Shown here: piece after piece, positions 59,825 through 64,000 of the stretch
How the letters are laid out: each line of letters begins with the position of its first letter
Numbering within the stretch: position 1 is the first letter of the stretch
Assembly (NCBI RefSeq): GCF_016798325.1
Contig: NZ_JAERVO010000005.1
Span: forward strand, 62,001-126,000
DNA: 64,000 nt
Direction of reading: 5' to 3'
Source of the DNA: Marinobacter mangrovi
GTDB lineage: Bacteria > Pseudomonadota > Gammaproteobacteria > Pseudomonadales > Oleiphilaceae
Made by a program: the position numbers and the translations under genes
The notes under the pieces: model-generated
Seen by the model: the letters and a program-made list of their open reading frames with translations, nothing else
The model's database searches: none
What the model was told of the DNA's origin: nothing

Positions 59825-62404
59825 GTGATCCTCTTCAAACCGCTGCGTTTTGCCTTTGCCCTGTTGTGGCTGTGCCACTGGCAACTGGCCCACGCGGACC
59901 AGAAGCCTGTTACCGTGTTGCCCTCTTCACCGATCGAGGCCCACTTCCAGTACTGGGAAGATCCGGACGGCCAGGCCACGATGGATCAGGTACGGGCACT
60001 GCCGGACGACCAGTGGCAAACCAATCCGACGGACAGCGCCACCTTTGGCATCACTGAATCGGCCTACTGGCTGCGGTTTGCGGTCCGGAACCAGACGCCG
60101 GAACGGGTTAACCTGATCGCGGAAATCAGCTACTCGCAGCTGGACGACGTGATTTTCCATGAGTTCGACGACGACCGGGAAACGCACACCTTCAAGACCG
60201 GCGACACCCGCCCCTTCTATCCGCGGGAAGTGGATCACCCCAGCATGCTGATGCGTTTCGAGCTGGAACCCGGACAGGTCAAGACGATTTACGTGCGCGC
60301 CCAGACGGAAGGCTCGCTGGTCCTGCCATTACGGGTCTGGCGGGAGAATAAATTCTTCGAGGCCGCCGCAAACGAGCAGAAGCTGCACTTCTTCTACTAC
60401 GGCAGCCTGGCCGTCATCATCCTGATCAACCTGGCGGTCTTCCTGACGCTGCGGGAAAAGCTGTACCTGTTTTACGCTCTGGCCATTAGCGGCTATTTGC
60501 TGTTCTTTGCGTCCATCAAGGGCTACAGCTTCCAGCATATCTATCCGCAGTTCCCGGCCCTGCACGCGCGGGCGCTGCTGGTGTCGATGCCGATTCTGGC
60601 GTTTTTCTCGGTTCTGTTCTGCCGGGAGTTCCTGAAGATCAAAACCCATAGTCCGCGGCTGGATATCGCCATTCGGGGGATGATCCTGTTCGAAGCGTTC
60701 AATTTCGTCGCTGCCCTGACGCTGAGTTACAACCACGCCGTGATGCTCTCGTCCGTGTCGGCACTGGTGTTCTTCTCGCTGTTGTTCGTGGCAGGCCCGA
60801 TCACCTGGGCGGCCGGCGTGCGGGCCGGCGCCTTTTTCACGCTGGCCTGGACGCCGCTCACCGTTGGCGTTCTTGCGACCGCCGGTCGCGCCCTGGGGTT
60901 CTTTCCCGCCACGTTCATCACCGAATACGCGATGCAGATCGGCTCGGGCCTGGAAGCGTTTATCCTGACCCTGGCCCTGGCCGACCGCCTGTATCGCGAA
61001 CGGGAGGATAAAATCGAGGCCCAGGCGGACAACCTGCGTAAGGAGAAGGCCCGTCACGAAGCCCACAACAAACTCACCGAGGCGATGACGCACGATCCGG
61101 TGACCGGTCTGCCTAACCGCAACCGCTTCGAGTGGATGGTCAACCAGCAGCTGCGCATGGATCCGGAGGGGCAGTACCTGGTAGGCGTCGCGAGGATCAC
61201 CCGCCTCGACGAAATCAACCGCACGCTGGGCCTGAGCCGCAGCGAGCGTCTGCTCAAACGCATTGCGGAACAGATGACCGAGCTGGCCTCGGAACTGCCC
61301 ATCGTGGAGGGTACCCAGGATCACCAGGGACGGGATGAGCGGGTGTATCAACTGTCCGGCGACAGCTTCGGGCTGCTGATCAATTCGCAGCGGGTGGATG
61401 ATAGCTTCGAGGGGCTGGACCAGGCCTTGCGGCTGCTTTCGGAGCCGATCGCCCTGGACAACCTGGCCATCGAGCTGCACCCGAAGTTCGGCGCTGCCAG
61501 CTACCCCGAGCACGGCGATAACGCCGCCCTGCTGATCCGCAACGCCCACGTGGGTATGGAGATCACACCCGTCGGTTCCCATGAAACCGGGCTGTACTCC
61601 CAGGACTTCGACATCTACAGCGAGAGCCGGCTGACGTTGATGTCCGATCTCCGCGAAGCTCTGCACCGGGAGCAGACGGTGCTGTTCTATCAGCCCAAAA
61701 TCTGCCTTCAGAGCGGCGAGGTCACGGGGATTGAGGCGTTGATTCGCTGGCACCATCCGGAGCGGGGCTGGGTCTTTCCCAGCGACTTCATTCCCCTGGC
61801 CGAGGAAACCGGCGTGATCAACCAGCTTACCCGCTGGGCGATCGGGCGCGGCATCCAGGATCTGACGGCGCTGCTGGGTGATTACCCCGATCTGGAGGTC
61901 TCGATCAACATCTCCGCCCGGGATCTGGTCTCCGGCGAGCTCAATGCGCTGATCGAAGACCAGTTGACGCGGCACCGGATCCGCCCGGACCGGCTGACCA
62001 TCGAGCTCACCGAAACCGCCGCGATGGAAGATCCGGCCACCGGGCTGCAGGCGCTGAAGACCCTGGCGGATATCGGCATACGGGTATCGATCGACGATTT
62101 CGGCAGTGGCTATTCGTCACTGTCGTACCTCAAGCAACTCCCGGCTTCGGAAATCAAGCTGGACCGCTCGCTGATCCTGGACGTGGATACCAGCGACGGT
62201 TCCAAAGTCATCGTGGAAACCGCCATCAACATGGCCCACGGCCTGGGTTACAGCGTCGTGGCCGAGGGCGTGGAAGACCAGGAGACCGCCCGTTTGCTCA
62301 AGAGCATGGGCTGCGACAAGTTGCAGGGATACTGGCTCTGCCATCCCCTGCCGATGGAGAAACTGAAACCGTGGCTGGCCGCCAGGGTGGCGTGTCCGGT
62401 CTGA
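59825..62404 (+). CDS. 7TMR-DISM sensor with degenerate GGDEF and intact EAL (c-di-GMP phosphodiesterase)
   Basis: Protein of 859 aa: signal peptide ending AHA, a periplasmic DISMED2-type beta domain (about 30-175), seven membrane helices (180-385), a short coiled coil, GGDEF-like domain (430-585) and EAL domain (600-850). The GGDEF position reads SGDSF (511-515), so cyclase activity is unlikely. The EAL domain keeps EAL (637-639), NISARDL, ELTETA, IDDFGSGYSS, KLDRS and AEGVED, so it should degrade c-di-GMP. It starts at GTG 59825; no good ribosome site is visible. The DISM domain suggests a carbohydrate-like or other periplasmic ligand. Confidence 0.9.
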   Translation: MILFKPLRFAFALLWLCHWQLAHADQKPVTVLPSSPIEAHFQYWEDPDGQATMDQVRALPDDQWQTNPTDSATFGITESAYWLRFAVRNQTPERVNLIAEISYSQLDDVIFHEFDDDRETHTFKTGDTRPFYPREVDHPSMLMRFELEPGQVKTIYVRAQTEGSLVLPLRVWRENKFFEAAANEQKLHFFYYGSLAVIILINLAVFLTLREKLYLFYALAISGYLLFFASIKGYSFQHIYPQFPALHARALLVSMPILAFFSVLFCREFLKIKTHSPRLDIAIRGMILFEAFNFVAALTLSYNHAVMLSSVSALVFFSLLFVAGPITWAAGVRAGAFFTLAWTPLTVGVLATAGRALGFFPATFITEYAMQIGSGLEAFILTLALADRLYREREDKIEAQADNLRKEKARHEAHNKLTEAMTHDPVTGLPNRNRFEWMVNQQLRMDPEGQYLVGVARITRLDEINRTLGLSRSERLLKRIAEQMTELASELPIVEGTQDHQGRDERVYQLSGDSFGLLINSQRVDDSFEGLDQALRLLSEPIALDNLAIELHPKFGAASYPEHGDNAALLIRNAHVGMEITPVGSHETGLYSQDFDIYSESRLTLMSDLREALHREQTVLFYQPKICLQSGEVTGIEALIRWHHPERGWVFPSDFIPLAEETGVINQLTRWAIGRGIQDLTALLGDYPDLEVSINISARDLVSGELNALIEDQLTRHRIRPDRLTIELTETAAMEDPATGLQALKTLADIGIRVSIDDFGSGYSSLSYLKQLPASEIKLDRSLILDVDTSDGSKVIVETAINMAHGLGYSVVAEGVEDQETARLLKSMGCDKLQGYWLCHPLPMEKLKPWLAARVACPV

Positions 62405-62442
62405 TCGTTTTCTGCGGGTTTTCGGGTGACCGCCAAACGGGA

Positions 62443-63714
62443 TCAGGTCCCCTGCTCAAAGATAGCTCGCAGGCGTGCCCGGTCTTCATCCGTGAGAGAG
62501 GCTTCTTGGCTCAGCCCGATCGCCCGTCGGGCGTGGTGGTCTGCGGCGGCCTGCGTTTCGAAATCTCCACACGCCCGCAGTGAGCGGAGGGCTTTCTGCA
62601 AACGGGTGCCCACTTCAATCAACCCGGCACCGTCCCGACTGATGCCGGTAAAGGCATCGTCAAACAGATCCCGGACGTCCAGCGCCGGCACCATGACCCG
62701 GCTGCATGCCGTATCGGGCGCAATGTCCTCCGATAAGGGCTCCTGCCACCGGCTCAACAGGGCCTGGCTCTCCACGATGACGTCGATAGCCGTCCCCGGA
62801 TCGTTGATCGCGGGCGATAACGCGCGGCAGGCAATCTGCGACAACACCACGAATCCATAGCGGGGATCTTCGTCGAACGTTCGGGCCCTGCCAATCTGGA
62901 ACTGCTGGGCAACCTCATCGGGATCCCAGCCCTCGCCATTGTTCGCGCCGCCATGCAAATAGGCCAGGGGGATGTCAGGGGCGATGCAGGTGCCCGGCAA
63001 CGCCGCCACGGTGATGCAACCGTCGACGGCTTCAGCCTGTTCCTGCAATCCCCGGATGTCGATGTGCTGCAGATAACCCACCCGGCTCGTGTAGACGGCC
63101 CGTCCCGCAAGTTCATCACCCCGGGGTGGCACGCCGCCCAGGTGAGGGGCCCGTTTGCGGGTGTCCAGGGCGACGGCGGTGGCGGCCGCGACCTTGCCCA
63201 TGATCATGCCGAGGCGCCCCAACCTGGCGATGCGGTCAATCCAGGTGACGAAGGTTAAAATCACGATGCCGAACACCAGGATCGTCAGGATGAACATCAC
63301 AAAATGCCCGCCGGCATCGTAATCGCTGTTCTTCACCGCGATCAGGCCCACCAGGCTGTAGATGAACGTGCCGATAAACGCGGACAGTGCGAACTGGGAA
63401 ATATCATCGGCCACCACCAGTGGAAATGCCCGGGGCGAGGCGGTGTTGCTGGCCGACGCATAGGCGGACACCATCGATCCCACCGCCAGCGATGCAATCA
63501 CGAGCATGCTGGACGCCATGATCGACAACAGGGTTTCCACCGAATCGCCGGAGACTTCAGGCACGTAGTCCCCCAACCCGGTCCCATTCGCCATCTGCGC
63601 CAGTAAGGCACCCACAATGGACAACACACAGGCGGCCAGCGGTTTCACCCAAAGCTTTTCGCTCACCCGGTTGAGGTAGAAGCGCAGTTCACCCGCTAAT
63701 CGACTCATGGGCAT
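62443..63714 (-). CDS. DUF2254 family membrane protein
   Basis: Protein of 423 aa with four N-terminal helices (about residues 24-160) and a soluble C-terminal half. SIMASSMLVIASLAVGSMVS, FIYSLVGLIAVKN and later GYLQHIDIRGLQEQAE and RALSPAINDPGTAIDVI match the DUF2254 family of predicted membrane proteins of unknown function. GGA lies six bases before ATG 63714; ATG 63708 is possible. It converges on the EAL gene. Confidence 0.82.
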   Translation of the reverse strand: MPMSRLAGELRFYLNRVSEKLWVKPLAACVLSIVGALLAQMANGTGLGDYVPEVSGDSVETLLSIMASSMLVIASLAVGSMVSAYASASNTASPRAFPLVVADDISQFALSAFIGTFIYSLVGLIAVKNSDYDAGGHFVMFILTILVFGIVILTFVTWIDRIARLGRLGMIMGKVAAATAVALDTRKRAPHLGGVPPRGDELAGRAVYTSRVGYLQHIDIRGLQEQAEAVDGCITVAALPGTCIAPDIPLAYLHGGANNGEGWDPDEVAQQFQIGRARTFDEDPRYGFVVLSQIACRALSPAINDPGTAIDVIVESQALLSRWQEPLSEDIAPDTACSRVMVPALDVRDLFDDAFTGISRDGAGLIEVGTRLQKALRSLRACGDFETQAAADHHARRAIGLSQEASLTDEDRARLRAIFEQGT

Positions 63715-63851
63715 CTCGTGTCCTTACCAAAGAATGCAGTATCTGAAAGTCGCAGCAAGATGCGGGTTGCGGCGACCGCTGGCCTTACGGGAACTTGATG
63801 AATAACGGGAAGCTAGCTGAATTCTATTGTGGTCCATTCCGGCCGATGGCT

Positions 63852-64000
63852 CTACAGATCCAGCAAGCGATCCAGGTGGTTGTGAAACACCGATATGGCG
63901 GCTTCCACCGTTTGTTGCCCTACCAACACGCTCGTACCGAGCCCGTGGGTGATGGCGAGTATATGGGCAGCTTCGACAGAGGCCTCCAGATGCGGCGCCA
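63852..64000 (-). CDS. TetR/AcrR-family regulator, C-terminal end (partial)
   Basis: The gene runs off the end of the window. The last 49 codons read APHLEASVEAAHILAITHGL, then GTSVLVGQQTVEAAISVF and HNHLDRLLDL. This matches the C-terminal helix region of BetI-like TetR regulators (hydrophobic dimer helix, HLDRL end). The DNA-binding part lies outside, so the call depends on this short stretch. Confidence 0.55.
   Translation of the reverse strand, partial: APHLEASVEAAHILAITHGLGTSVLVGQQTVEAAISVFHNHLDRLLDL

Noticed and set aside
60329-61975. A 548-codon open frame on the minus strand opposite the EAL gene
   Set aside because: Same reason: the plus-strand protein has complete domains and the minus frame has low-complexity Gln/His/Arg composition.
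1-64000. tRNA or rRNA genes
   Set aside because: No intergenic stretch shows a convincing cloverleaf or rRNA-like conserved sequence on reading; a dedicated tRNA search would settle this.

Overview
The window is chromosomal DNA of a Gram-negative, probably marine gammaproteobacterium; Marinobacter or a relative is my best guess. This is inferred from gene content: an outer-membrane porin ending in Phe, a DabB-DabA inorganic carbon transporter, a Tle1-type phospholipase effector, many LysR/AraC regulators and a tripartite tricarboxylate transporter. No rRNA, tRNA, CRISPR array or intact transposase was found.

The window falls into two parts. Bases 1 to about 37.6 kb form a mosaic accessory region. 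Its gene modules are separated by a degenerate dispersed repeat (core TTAAAGGGGTCAGAG, then CGCATTAATT, sometimes followed by TTTGATCAACGG). I found about fourteen copies, all intergenic and all in the same orientation; none occurs after 37.6 kb. The modules are: a Gabija-type defence pair (1.0-4.8 kb) preceded by two tiny genes; a secreted C2-like protein (4.9-5.7 kb); a Tle1-like phospholipase with a DUF2931 lipoprotein and a small membrane protein (5.8-8.8 kb); two membrane proteins; an AbiE toxin-antitoxin pair with an operator-like palindrome (10.1-11.6 kb); two regulator/oxidoreductase pairs (11.9-15.7 kb); a LysE exporter (15.9 kb); an AT-rich run of small, partly broken membrane-protein genes (16.7-18.3 kb); a diguanylate cyclase (18.4-19.6 kb); hemerythrin and DJ-1 genes (19.8-20.9 kb); a Tat-exported sulfatase (21.2-23.0 kb); a LysR/PrpF/TctC/TctAB gene set (23.1-28.5 kb); a porin with a duplicated leader (28.6-29.9 kb); a DUF2057 protein, an SDR, a LysR regulator and a hydrolase (30.0-33.6 kb); a small conserved protein flanked by paired repeats (33.7-34.3 kb); a delta-class carbonic anhydrase (34.4 kb); and oleate hydratase (35.5-37.5 kb).

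Bases 37.7-64 kb are GC-rich and gene-dense, with more ordinary chromosomal content: small-molecule enzymes paired with divergent regulators (AraC/SDR, Lrp/gate protein, CGNR/hydrolase, AraC/aldo-keto reductase, LysR/dabBA), a class A beta-lactamase, a three-gene HTH/VOC/membrane-protein operon, an MFS transporter, the dabB-dabA carbon uptake operon, a DUF1289 protein, a two-domain c-di-GMP protein with a degenerate GGDEF and an intact EAL domain, a DUF2254 membrane protein and the end of a TetR-type regulator.

Three themes connect genes. Conflict: Gabija, AbiE and Tle1/DUF2931 all lie within the first 11.6 kb. Inorganic carbon: the predicted periplasmic delta-class carbonic anhydrase and DabBA could both supply bicarbonate. 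c-di-GMP: one likely synthase (GGEEF) and one likely phosphodiesterase (EAL).
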